A stretch of 64,000 nucleotides of DNA from Novosphingobium panipatense (lineage in GTDB: Bacteria; Pseudomonadota; Alphaproteobacteria; Sphingomonadales; Sphingomonadaceae). Shown here piece after piece: positions 35,582 through 43,681 of this stretch. The position numbers and the translations under genes are program-made. Below the pieces are notes generated by a model. That model was not told where the DNA came from, did not search any database, and saw only the letters and a program-made list of their open reading frames with translations. Within the stretch, counting starts at the first letter, position 1. Each line of letters starts with the position of its first letter. The stretch covers positions 1 to 64,000 of the forward strand of contig NZ_MSQB01000021.1 of NCBI RefSeq assembly GCF_002149965.1, read 5' to 3'.

Positions 35582-35689
35582 ATGGAACGTCTCGAATCCG
35601 TATTTTGCGTCTGCGAATTCAAGGCATTGTGCGCTGCGGTGTGTTGCTCCGGCAGTTTCGCGCTCGTTACGATACTTCTGCTGACCTGA
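35582..35689 (+). CDS. Candidate 35-residue cysteine-rich small protein
   Basis: ATG 35582 is preceded by ACAGGAGAGCGAT, a near-ideal Shine-Dalgarno at four to eight bases, the best in this gap. The 35 residues run MERLESVFCVCEF... to ...ALVTILLLT, with five cysteines at positions 9, 11, 17, 21 and 22 and a hydrophobic C-terminal half that could enter a membrane. I do not recognise the family. It ends one base before the convergent marR stop. Function unknown; could be a metal-binding or small membrane peptide, or not translated. Confidence 0.45.
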   Translation: MERLESVFCVCEFKALCAAVCCSGSFALVTILLLT

Positions 35690-35690
35690 T

Positions 35691-36173
35691 TCAGGCCTGC
35701 GGGTCGGAATTTTTACTGTAAACGTTTGCCTCAAGCGTGCTCGGCGCGCCCATTTCGACCAGGCGATCGTTCAGGGTCTGCAGAATAGTCAGGAATTTCT
35801 CCTGGTCTTCGCTATCGAGGACCCCGAAGAACTGCGCGGTGAACGCTTCCCGGTGAGGCGCCACGTCCCGGATGACCGCGCGCCCTTCCTCCGTCAGATT
35901 GATCCGCTTCGCGCGCCGGTCGCTGGGATCGGGATTGCGCACGACAAGGCCGTCCCGCTCCGCCGCATCGACGGCCTCCGTCACCGTACGGGGCGCCTGA
36001 CCGAGCGCCTCGGCAATGTCGGTCGACCGCATTTCCCCGCAACGTTCTATCAGCAATAGCAGTTTCAGCTGCGCCAGCGACGCCCCCTGCGCCCGCATCC
36101 GGTCGTTGAAGAGCCGGTGCATGCGCAAGTGAAGATCGCGCATCTGCTCCATGAGTTCGTGCTGGACGCTCAT
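35691..36173 (-). CDS. MarR-family transcriptional regulator
   Basis: The protein has 160 residues from ATG 36173. The winged helix spans about residues 30-100: LAQLKLLLLIERCGEMRSTDIAEALGQAPRTVTEAVDAAERDGLV is split by the recognition helix at APRTVTEAVD, and the wing has NPDPSDRRAKRINLTEEG. It is divergent from the emrA-emrB-outer membrane factor operon, so it most likely represses that efflux system and is released by a toxic ligand. The longer frame to 36233 lacks a ribosome site. Confidence 0.88.
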   Translation of the reverse strand: MSVQHELMEQMRDLHLRMHRLFNDRMRAQGASLAQLKLLLLIERCGEMRSTDIAEALGQAPRTVTEAVDAAERDGLVVRNPDPSDRRAKRINLTEEGRAVIRDVAPHREAFTAQFFGVLDSEDQEKFLTILQTLNDRLVEMGAPSTLEANVYSKNSDPQA

Positions 36174-36202
36174 GACAAGAAATATTGTGGGACCATATGA
36201 AA

Positions 36203-36215
36203 TGGCATTGCCATA
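36203..36215. promoter_or_regulatory. Candidate MarR operator
   Basis: ATGGCA-T-TGCCAT is a perfect 13-base palindrome, 30 bases upstream of the marR start and about 70 upstream of emrA. The position suits joint control of both directions. Confidence 0.5.
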
Positions 36216-36285
36216 GGCTCCCTTCCAGTGCAAGTGCGAGCGACATCACTGCTGCGATGCAGCAACAAGGCACGAGTAACGATTG

Positions 36286-37446
36286 ATGGCAAACGACGGT
36301 ATCGAGTCGCACGAGGCCCCCGAAAACAACGGCGTAGAACAACCTGCCGCCACCAAGCGGCCCGGCGTTCGCCGTGCCCTGCTGGCAGGCGTTATCGTGG
36401 CGGCGATCGGCGGCGGGGCCTGGCTGCTCCACTACGAGACGCGCGGGAAGTACCTCGAAGACACCAACGACGCCTATATCCAGGCCGATGCCGTCACGAT
36501 CTCGCCCAAGATTTCCGGCTATGTCGAACAAGTGCTGGTCGGCGACAACCAGGACGTCAAGGCCGGGCAGGCGCTCGTGCGGATCGACCCGCGCGACTAT
36601 GACGCGCAGGCCCAGCAGTACCAGGCCCAGATCGACGTCGCCAAGGCTAATGCCGATAATGTGCGCGCCGGTATCGGCGAACAGGAAGCCGGTATCGCCC
36701 AGGCCCGCGCCCAGCTTGCCTCGGCCGAGGAAGACGCCCGCTATGCCGAGCGCGAGGCCGCCCGCTACGCCCCGCTCGCCGCCAGCGGCGCCGAAACCAA
36801 GACGCAGCTTGCCAACTTGCGCAACCAGGCCGCCAAGGCCCGCGCCGCCGCCGATGCCCAGCGCGCCGCGCTGCTTTCGGCCGAGCGCCGGATCGGGTCG
36901 CTCAAGGCCCAGATCCGCCAGGCCGAGGCCCAGGGCGAAGCCGCCAAGGCGCAGCTTGCCGCCGCCCATGTCAATGTCGGCTCCACCGTACTCAAGGCGA
37001 GCGTGGACGGCCGCATCGGCGATCGCACCGTGCGCGCGGGCCAGTTCGTCCAGGCCGGCACTCGCCTGATGTCGGTGGTGCCGCTGTCCAAGCTCTACGT
37101 CACCGCCAACTTCAAGGAAACGCAGATCGGCCTGATGCGCCCCGGCCAGCCCGCGACCATCCAGGTCGATGCGCTGGACGGCACCAAGATCCGCGGCCAT
37201 GTCGAATCCATCTCGCCGGGCACGGGCGCGCAGTTCTCGCTGCTGCCCCCCCAGAACGCCACCGGCAACTTCACCAAGATCGTCCAGCGCGTGCCGGTGC
37301 GCATCGCCATCGATGCAGGCCCCGAAGCGCGCCGCGTGCTCGTTCCCGGTCTTTCGGTGATCGTCACGGTCGATACGATCGCGGCCAAGGGTTCGCAGGG
37401 CGCGATCGCCAAGCAGGAGGAAGCACGCCGGGACGGCAATCGGTGA
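36286..37446 (+). CDS. emrA: EmrA-type membrane fusion protein of multidrug efflux pump
   Basis: The protein has 386 residues. A cytoplasmic tail, one membrane helix (about 31-46), then TNDAYIQADAVTISPKISGYV and VLVGDNQDVKAGQALVRIDPRDY (first lipoyl half), a long Ala/Gln/Glu-rich coiled-coil hairpin (about 110-235), the second lipoyl half with ASVDGRIGDRTVRAGQFVQAG, and a beta-barrel. It bridges EmrB and the outer membrane factor across the periplasm. The emrB start overlaps its stop. Confidence 0.93.
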   Translation: MANDGIESHEAPENNGVEQPAATKRPGVRRALLAGVIVAAIGGGAWLLHYETRGKYLEDTNDAYIQADAVTISPKISGYVEQVLVGDNQDVKAGQALVRIDPRDYDAQAQQYQAQIDVAKANADNVRAGIGEQEAGIAQARAQLASAEEDARYAEREAARYAPLAASGAETKTQLANLRNQAAKARAAADAQRAALLSAERRIGSLKAQIRQAEAQGEAAKAQLAAAHVNVGSTVLKASVDGRIGDRTVRAGQFVQAGTRLMSVVPLSKLYVTANFKETQIGLMRPGQPATIQVDALDGTKIRGHVESISPGTGAQFSLLPPQNATGNFTKIVQRVPVRIAIDAGPEARRVLVPGLSVIVTVDTIAAKGSQGAIAKQEEARRDGNR

Positions 37447-38978
37447 GCACGTCTGCCCCGGTCCAGGCGCCTGAACAGCGCGCCGATGCCGCGGCCTGGC
37501 TGGCCGTGGCGGCAGGCACGCTGGGCGCGCTGATGGCGACGCTCGACGTCTCCATCGTCAACAGTTCGCTCCCCACCATCCAGGGCGAGATCGGCGCCAG
37601 CGGCACCGAAGGCACCTGGATCGCCACGGCCTATCTCGTCGCCGAGATCGTCATCATCCCGCTGTCCGGCTGGCTGGAACGCCTGCTGGGCCTGAGGACG
37701 CTGCTGCTGCTCGCCTCGGCGCTGTTCACCGCCTTCTCGATCATGTGCGGCCTGTCCACCACGCTGACGATGATGATCATCGGCCGCGTCGGGCAGGGCT
37801 TCACCGGCGGCGCGCTGATCCCCACCGCCATGACCATCGTGGCGACCCGGTTGCCGCGCGCGCAGCAGCCCATCGGCAATGCCCTGTTCGGCGCCACCGC
37901 CCTGCTCGGCCCCGTGGTCGGCCCGGTGCTGGGCGGCTGGCTGACCGAGAACGTCAGCTGGCACTATGCATTCTTTCTCAACCTGCCGGTCGGCATCGCG
38001 CTGGCCACCCTGCTGCTGGTGGCGATCCCGCATCAGAAGTCCAACCTCTCGCTGATCCGCGAGGCGGACTGGCTGGGCATCATCGGCCTTGCCCTCGGCC
38101 TCGGCGGCCTGACCGTCGTGCTGGAGGAAGGCGAGCGCGAACAGTGGTTCTCGTCCGAACTGATCGTCATGCTGACCGGGGTCACCATCCTCGGGCTGGT
38201 GCTGATCGCCCTGGGGCAAGTGCTTGCGCGCAAGCCGGTGATCAAGCTCAGGCTCCTGCTGGACCGGCAGTTCGGCAGCGTCGTCGCCATGGTCACGGTG
38301 GTGGGCATGGTGATCTACGGCACGTCCTACGTGATCCCGCAGTTCCTGTCGCAGATCGCCGGGTACAACTCGCTGCAATCGGGGCAGGTGGTCATGCTCT
38401 CGGGCATTCCGGTCATGCTGATGATGCCGATCACCCCCTGGCTGATCCGCAACGTCGATATCCGCCTCTCGGTAGGCTTCGGCCTTTCGGTCCTGGCCCT
38501 CAGCGCCTTTCTGGAAACCGGCCTCACACCCCTGTCGGACGGCGCGGATTTCGTGGAATCCCAACTCCTGCGCGGCATGGGCACGGTGTTCTGCATGATG
38601 TTCCTGAACCAGGCGGCAATCCGCTCGGTGCCCAAGGAAGAGGCGGGCGACGCCTCCGGCCTCTACAATGCCGCGCGCAACCTCGGCGGCTCCTTCGCGC
38701 TGGCCGGGATCGCCGTGATCCAGGACCAGCGCCTCTGGCTCCACGCCCGGCGACTGGAGGAAAGCCTCAATGCCAACTCCGTCGCCGTGCAGGACTATGT
38801 GGCCGCGCAAGGCCCCGGCGTCCTGCGCTCGCTGGAATCGACCATCCAGATCCAGTCGCTGACGATGACGTACGCCGACATGTTCTGGATGATGTCGGTG
38901 GGCATCATCTTCGTCATTCCGCTCGTCCTGTTCCTTCGCCCGCTGCCCAAGAACGCGCCGCTGGCGACCGGACATTGA
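37443..38978 (+). CDS. emrB: EmrB-type drug:proton antiporter, DHA2 family (14 TM)
   Basis: The protein has 511 residues, the usual DHA2 length with about 14 helices. It begins GTLGALMATLDVSIVNSSLPTIQGE, with the acidic helix-1 motif of DHA2 pumps, and has GRVGQGFTGGALIPTAMTI and GPVVGPVLGGWLTENVSW (motif C). The GTG start overlaps the emrA stop (GTGA). It exports hydrophobic toxic compounds, possibly aromatic acids met during lignin growth; that last point is inference. Confidence 0.94.
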   Translation: MSTSAPVQAPEQRADAAAWLAVAAGTLGALMATLDVSIVNSSLPTIQGEIGASGTEGTWIATAYLVAEIVIIPLSGWLERLLGLRTLLLLASALFTAFSIMCGLSTTLTMMIIGRVGQGFTGGALIPTAMTIVATRLPRAQQPIGNALFGATALLGPVVGPVLGGWLTENVSWHYAFFLNLPVGIALATLLLVAIPHQKSNLSLIREADWLGIIGLALGLGGLTVVLEEGEREQWFSSELIVMLTGVTILGLVLIALGQVLARKPVIKLRLLLDRQFGSVVAMVTVVGMVIYGTSYVIPQFLSQIAGYNSLQSGQVVMLSGIPVMLMMPITPWLIRNVDIRLSVGFGLSVLALSAFLETGLTPLSDGADFVESQLLRGMGTVFCMMFLNQAAIRSVPKEEAGDASGLYNAARNLGGSFALAGIAVIQDQRLWLHARRLEESLNANSVAVQDYVAAQGPGVLRSLESTIQIQSLTMTYADMFWMMSVGIIFVIPLVLFLRPLPKNAPLATGH

Positions 38979-38986
38979 GGTACACC

Positions 38987-40435
38987 ATGCGTTCCATTCT
39001 CCTCCTGCCTCTCCTGACCGGCATCCTGGCGGGCTGCACCGTCGGCCCCGACTATGCCGGTCCGCCCAAGGCGGTGTCCGACGCCGCGCCCCCCGCCGGT
39101 TTCGTGCGCGGCGACGCCCAGGCCGTCACCGCCGCGCCGCCTGTCGCGGATTGGTGGAAGCCGCTCGGCGATCCGCTGCTGGACGACCTGATCGCCCGCG
39201 CGCTGGCCGGCAATACCGACGTCAAGACCGGGGAAGCCCGCCTGCGGCAGGCCCAAGCCGCACTCGGCGAGCAGCGCGCCAACCTTGGCCCCAAGGCCAG
39301 CGCGTCCGCCCTCTACGCCCATGCCCATGTCCCCGGCGTCGCCTTCGGCCAGAGTGATTCCGGCAGCGATTCCGGCTCCGACAGCGGCGGCAGCGGCGAC
39401 GGCACCGATCTCAATCTCTACAACCTGGGCTTCAACGCCAGCTGGGAAATCGATCTGTTCGGCGGCCAGCGCCGCGCCGTGGAGGCCGCCCGCGCCGGGA
39501 TCGAAGGCGCCGAGGCCAGCCTGGCCGACGTGCAGGTGAGCATCGCCGCCAATGTCGCCAAGTCCTATCTCGACTTGCGCGACCGGCAGCAGCGCATCGC
39601 CCTCGGCCAGCAGTCGATCGCCTGGCAGGAAGAGGCGCTCGGCCTGACCCGCCAGCGGCTGGAACGCGGCACCGCCACGGCCATGGAAGTGGCGCAGGCG
39701 GAAGGCCAGCTCGCCTCGGCCCGCGCCCAGATCGCCCCGCTCGCGGCCGAACGCGACGCCTTCATGAATGCGCTGGCCACGCTCACCGCGCAGGCGCCGG
39801 GGGCTCTCGACGCAGCGCTGGCTCCGGCGGGCGAGATTCCCCTGCCGCCCGCGGCGGTCCCCGTCGGCGATCCGGCCCGCCTCATCGCCAACCGCCCCGA
39901 TATCCGCGCCGCCGAACGGGAGCTTGCTGCCGATACCGCCAAGATCGGCCAGGCCGAAGCCGCCCGTTTCCCTCGCCTCTCCTTCATGGGGCTGATCGGC
40001 ATCGGCGGCACGAAGATCAGCGATCTCGGCAAGCTGGACGATTTCACTGCCCTCGCCGCGCCCCAGCTGAGTTGGAGCTTCCTCGACTTCGGCCGCAACA
40101 AGGCCAAGGTCGGGCAGGCGGAAGCCGTGCGCGACGAAGCGGAGGCCCGCTATCGCGGCACCGTGCTGACGGCCCTGCGCGATGCCGAGGATTCGCTGGC
40201 CCGCTACCGCGAGGGCCGCGTCACCGTGGCCGCGCTCGCCCGCACGCGCGACAAGGCCGCGCTGGCCGAAAGCCTGACCGAGCAGCGTTTCCAGGCCGGC
40301 ACCGCCACCCGCATCGCCCTGCTCGACGCCCGGGGGCAGCGCAACAGCGCCGAACAAAACCTCGTCTCGGCCCGCGCCGCGCTTACGGCGGACTATGTAG
40401 CGATCCAGAAGGCGCTGGGCCTCGCCTGGAAATGA
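38987..40435 (+). CDS. Outer membrane efflux lipoprotein (NodT/OprM-like)
   Basis: The protein has 482 residues. The lipobox LAGC near residue 16 marks it as a lipoprotein. Two outer-membrane-efflux repeats follow with DPLLDDLIARALAGNTDVKTGEARLRQAQA and ANRPDIRAAERELAADTAKIGQAEA. An insert rich in Ser/Asp/Gly (SDSGSDSGSDSGG) lies in the first beta strand region, about residues 123-140. It starts eight bases after emrB, completing a tripartite pump. An upstream open frame runs antiparallel to no gene but is just the emrB shadow. Confidence 0.93.
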   Translation: MRSILLLPLLTGILAGCTVGPDYAGPPKAVSDAAPPAGFVRGDAQAVTAAPPVADWWKPLGDPLLDDLIARALAGNTDVKTGEARLRQAQAALGEQRANLGPKASASALYAHAHVPGVAFGQSDSGSDSGSDSGGSGDGTDLNLYNLGFNASWEIDLFGGQRRAVEAARAGIEGAEASLADVQVSIAANVAKSYLDLRDRQQRIALGQQSIAWQEEALGLTRQRLERGTATAMEVAQAEGQLASARAQIAPLAAERDAFMNALATLTAQAPGALDAALAPAGEIPLPPAAVPVGDPARLIANRPDIRAAERELAADTAKIGQAEAARFPRLSFMGLIGIGGTKISDLGKLDDFTALAAPQLSWSFLDFGRNKAKVGQAEAVRDEAEARYRGTVLTALRDAEDSLARYREGRVTVAALARTRDKAALAESLTEQRFQAGTATRIALLDARGQRNSAEQNLVSARAALTADYVAIQKALGLAWK

Positions 40436-40437
40436 AA

Positions 40438-40470
40438 AAGGCTCCCCGACCGATAAAGTCGGGGAGCCTT
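40438..40470. terminator. Rho-independent terminator of the emr operon
   Basis: AAGGCTCCCCGAC (40438-40450) pairs with 40458-40470 around a seven-base loop. It begins three bases after the efflux lipoprotein stop and may also serve the convergent chemotaxis gene. The T run is short. Confidence 0.8.
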
Positions 40471-40492
40471 CGCGCACCCGCAGCGAAACCGC

Positions 40493-41797
40493 TTAACCCT
40501 GCCGCGATATGAGGCGCAGGCCGGGCATGGGCGGTCCCATTCGGAAACGATCGGCTTCCGCCGCCAGAGCGGCGATTTCCGAGGAAAGGTTGCGTGCGGC
40601 GGCCGAAGTTTCCTCGACCATGGCCGCGTTCTGCTGGGTGGCGTGATCCATCGCGCCCACGGCCGTGTTGATTTCGCCGATGGCGGCGGCCTGGGCATCG
40701 TTGTCGGCAGCGATCTGGCCCGCCAGCCGGGTCACTTCCTCGCCCGAGGATGAAATCACGCCGAATGCGGAATCCACTTTGTGAACCGCTTCCACGGCCG
40801 CCTCGATATCGGTCTGGGTGACGCCGAGCTGGTCGCGCGCGCGCTTCGATTCCTCCTCCGCCCGCATGGCCAGCGCCGAAACGAGATCCGCCACGACCGC
40901 GAAACCGCGCCCCGCATCGCCCGCACGGCCCGCCTCCACGGCGGCGTTCATGGCCAGAACGCGGGTCTGGAAAGCGATCTTGTCGAGCCCCTCGATCACC
41001 CCGTCGATACCCTTGGCGCTGTCGCTGACGCGGTTCATCGCCTGGACGGCGGCGTCGGTACGCGCCCGGCCTTCCAGAACCGCACCCATGGCCTGTTCGG
41101 ACGTCGTCACCGAGCGGGTCGCCGCCTGGGCCGTGGCTTTGAGCCGCTCGTCGATCTGCTGGATCGCCGCCGCCGTCTGCTCCAGGCTGGCCGCATTGCC
41201 CTCGGTTCGCCGCGCCAGGTCTTCCGAGGCCTGTGCGATCTCGCGCGAACCCGTCAGGCTGTTCTGGGTGCTCGCCTTGACCGAGCCCAGCAGGCTGCGC
41301 AGGCTGGCCAGCGCCTCGTTGAAGCTGACCTTCAGCGCGGCATACTCGGCCGGATAGTCCTCGACGATGTCGGCCGTCAGATCGCCTTCGGCCAGACTGC
41401 GGAAGTTCTCCGCCATGCCCTGCACGATCAGCGCGGCGCGACGGCTCTCCTCGTTCGCGGCGATTTCGGCCTGGGCCGTGGCGCGAAACTGGAACATGGC
41501 CTGCGTCAGGCGTCCCACGCAGTCGCGGTATTCGGTGAATTCGATCGGGCTGTCGAGATCGCCCGCTGCCAACCCCTCCATGCGCACCACCGTGGTGACA
41601 TAGGGCCCGGCGATCGCCTCCCGCCAGACCACCGCCAGCCCGAGCGCCAGCACGGTAACCGCCAGCGCCACCCAGCGACCCGCACTTTCCCCGACAAGCA
41701 GACTGGCGCTGCCGGAAAGCGCCACGAGCGCAACGAAGCTGCCGAATGCGATCAGCAGTTTAAGACGAATTGGCGCATTGGCCTTGTACCATCCCAT
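40493..41797 (-). CDS. Methyl-accepting chemotaxis protein with almost no periplasmic domain
   Basis: The protein has 434 residues. Two membrane helices (about 13-35 and 41-57) are joined by only a few residues, so there is no periplasmic ligand domain. A HAMP domain follows (MEGLAAGDLDSPIEFTEYRD), then a second HAMP-like stretch (LAEGDLTADIVEDYPAEY) and the signalling coiled coil. The tip reads FQTRVLAMNAAVEAGRAGDAGRGFAVVAD, a variant of the usual QTNLLALNAAIEAARAGE. No che genes are near. It may sense membrane state or cytoplasmic signals. Confidence 0.88.
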   Translation of the reverse strand: MGWYKANAPIRLKLLIAFGSFVALVALSGSASLLVGESAGRWVALAVTVLALGLAVVWREAIAGPYVTTVVRMEGLAAGDLDSPIEFTEYRDCVGRLTQAMFQFRATAQAEIAANEESRRAALIVQGMAENFRSLAEGDLTADIVEDYPAEYAALKVSFNEALASLRSLLGSVKASTQNSLTGSREIAQASEDLARRTEGNAASLEQTAAAIQQIDERLKATAQAATRSVTTSEQAMGAVLEGRARTDAAVQAMNRVSDSAKGIDGVIEGLDKIAFQTRVLAMNAAVEAGRAGDAGRGFAVVADLVSALAMRAEEESKRARDQLGVTQTDIEAAVEAVHKVDSAFGVISSSGEEVTRLAGQIAADNDAQAAAIGEINTAVGAMDHATQQNAAMVEETSAAARNLSSEIAALAAEADRFRMGPPMPGLRLISRQG

Positions 41798-42218
41798 CGG
41801 ATTTCCCCCACCCCTGAGCTGACCGACCCGGAGAGAGTTCTCTTCCGCGTCGAATATCCTTCAGGCATTATAGAAGAAACGGACGGGACCACGCCTGATC
41901 TTGAAATTTATGTCCAATATTGGGGAATTTACATTTTGTAATCGATATTATTACAATCGATTTATGTTAGCTTATTTTCCCAAAACGATTGCAATGTTCA
42001 TAAGTGAACCATGAAATTGCTATGTTTTTCAGAACAATAATCGCCAGGAGCGGAATTTTGCGAGAAGATCGCAACAATATTGGCTAACATCGGCAGCGCG
42101 GCGGCCCTTCACGGCGCCTTCCCCCGGGGGCACGATTGAGGCTGCAAGCAGCGCAACAAACTTGCGCGTCTGCGCACGGATGCTAGGGCGTTATCCATAT
42201 CGAGAGGATAAGACCAAG
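41798..42218. other. AT-rich divergent intergenic region
   Basis: These 421 bases between the chemotaxis and permease genes are strikingly AT-rich in the middle (about 41870-42080) compared with the window. They contain a perfect TTGTAAT/ATTACAA inverted repeat (41936-41942 and 41950-41956). No ORF with a ribosome site was found. It probably holds two promoters and a regulator site. Confidence 0.5.
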
Positions 42219-43583
42219 ATGACCGCCGCGCCCAACGTTCCCGCCGCGCTTCCCAAGACGCTTTCGTGGCCCCATCTGCTGGCGCTGGGCGTCGGATCGA
42301 TCGTCGGCACCGGCATCCTGACGCTGATCGGCGTCGGTGCCGACCGCGCGGGACCGGCCGTGCTGCTCTCCTTCGCCATTGCCGGCGCCATCTGCGCCTG
42401 CGCCGCGCTCGCCTATGCCGAACTGTCGACGATGATGCCCACCGCAGGCAGCGCCTACAGCTACAGCCACAAGGTGCTGGGCAACACCATCGGCTGGATC
42501 GTCGGCTGGAGCCTGATCCTCGAATATTCGCTGGTGGTCTCTACCGTCGCGGTGGGCTGGTCGGGCTATGCCGCGCCGCTGCTGCACGGGCTGGGCTTTC
42601 CCAAGGCGCTGACCGAAGGCCCGGAGCTGGGCGGTATCGCCAACCTGCCGGCCATTTTCATCATCGCCGTCGTCGCCGGTCTGCTGGCCTTCGGCACGCG
42701 CGAAAGCGCGCGGGTGAACACCGTGCTGGTGGTCATCAAAATCCTCACCCTCAGCCTCTTCGTGGCAGTGGCCCTGCCCGCCTTCGACGCCGCCAACCTT
42801 TCGCCCTTCATGCCCTTCGGCTTCGGCAAGTCGATGAGCCCGGACGGCGTGGAGCGCGGCGTCATGGCGGCTGCGGCGATCATATTCTTCGCCTTCTACG
42901 GCTTCGACGCGATCTCCACCGCCGCCGAGGAGACCCGCAATCCGGGCCGCGACCTGGTAATCGGCATCATCGGCTCGCTGGCGATCTGCACGCTGGTCTA
43001 CGTCCTCGTCGCCGCCGCCGCGATCGGCGCCATGCCCTTCGCGCGCTTTGCCGACAGCCCCGAGCCGCTGGCCCTGATCCTGCGCCAGATGAACCGCGAG
43101 GGCGTGGCCCATATCGTCGCCATAGCCGCCGTGATCGCGCTGCCCACCGTGCTGCTGGGCTTTCTCTACGGCCAGAGCCGCATCTTCCTCGCCATGGCCC
43201 GCGACGGCTTCCTGCCCGCCTCGATGGCAAAGCTTTCCACGCGCGGAACCCCGGTGCGGGTGACGACGATGACGGCGGTGATCGTGGCGGTACTGGCCGG
43301 GATCCTGCCGATTTCGGAGATCGCGGCACTGGCCAATGCCGGCACCCTGATCGCCTTCGCGGCAGTCGGCACCTGTCTGATCGTCCTGCGCAAACGCGCG
43401 CCCGAGGCGCACCGTCCGTTCCGCGTGCCCGCCGGAATCGCGGTGGGCGTGGTGACGATCCTGGGCTGCCTCTACCTCTTCGCCAGCCTGCCGACCAAGA
43501 CGCTGATCGCCTGCCTCTGCTGGAACGTGCTGGGCGCCGTGCTTTACTTTGTTCGCGGCAGGCCTTCGACAAGCTCAGGCTGA
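42219..43583 (+). CDS. APC-superfamily cationic-type amino acid permease
   Basis: The protein has 454 residues and about 12 helices. The first helix has GVGSIVGTGILTLIG, the substrate-binding glycine-rich break of APC transporters, and FFAFYGFDAISTAAEETRNPGRDLVIGI is the family signature in helix 6-7. ATG 42219 follows GAGAGGA at nine bases. The last residues (RPSTSSG) are encoded by the dispersed repeat at 43561, so this C-terminus was probably created by repeat insertion. The substrate amino acid or amine is not predictable. Confidence 0.88.
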   Translation: MTAAPNVPAALPKTLSWPHLLALGVGSIVGTGILTLIGVGADRAGPAVLLSFAIAGAICACAALAYAELSTMMPTAGSAYSYSHKVLGNTIGWIVGWSLILEYSLVVSTVAVGWSGYAAPLLHGLGFPKALTEGPELGGIANLPAIFIIAVVAGLLAFGTRESARVNTVLVVIKILTLSLFVAVALPAFDAANLSPFMPFGFGKSMSPDGVERGVMAAAAIIFFAFYGFDAISTAAEETRNPGRDLVIGIIGSLAICTLVYVLVAAAAIGAMPFARFADSPEPLALILRQMNREGVAHIVAIAAVIALPTVLLGFLYGQSRIFLAMARDGFLPASMAKLSTRGTPVRVTTMTAVIVAVLAGILPISEIAALANAGTLIAFAAVGTCLIVLRKRAPEAHRPFRVPAGIAVGVVTILGCLYLFASLPTKTLIACLCWNVLGAVLYFVRGRPSTSSG

Positions 43584-43629
43584 GCGGGGGGCAACCCCAA
43601 CCCCGCTCAGCCTGAGCCTGTCAAAGGCC
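43561..43629. repeat. Inverted repeat of sphingomonad CTTCGACAAGCTCAGG family
   Basis: Arms 43561-43589 and 43601-43629 pair at 27 of 29 positions. The core also occurs at 1995-2062. The left arm contains the permease stop codon, and the hairpin may end its transcription. Confidence 0.82.
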
Positions 43630-43681
43630 CCGGCGTAACCGCGCGGTTGGCGCATCCCCGGCGGCGTGCTAGCCGGAAGCC

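Noticed and set aside
37745..38986. Upstream in-frame extension of the efflux lipoprotein through emrB
   Set aside because: The true start is fixed by the lipobox signal peptide at 38987; the extension is an alternate frame of emrB.
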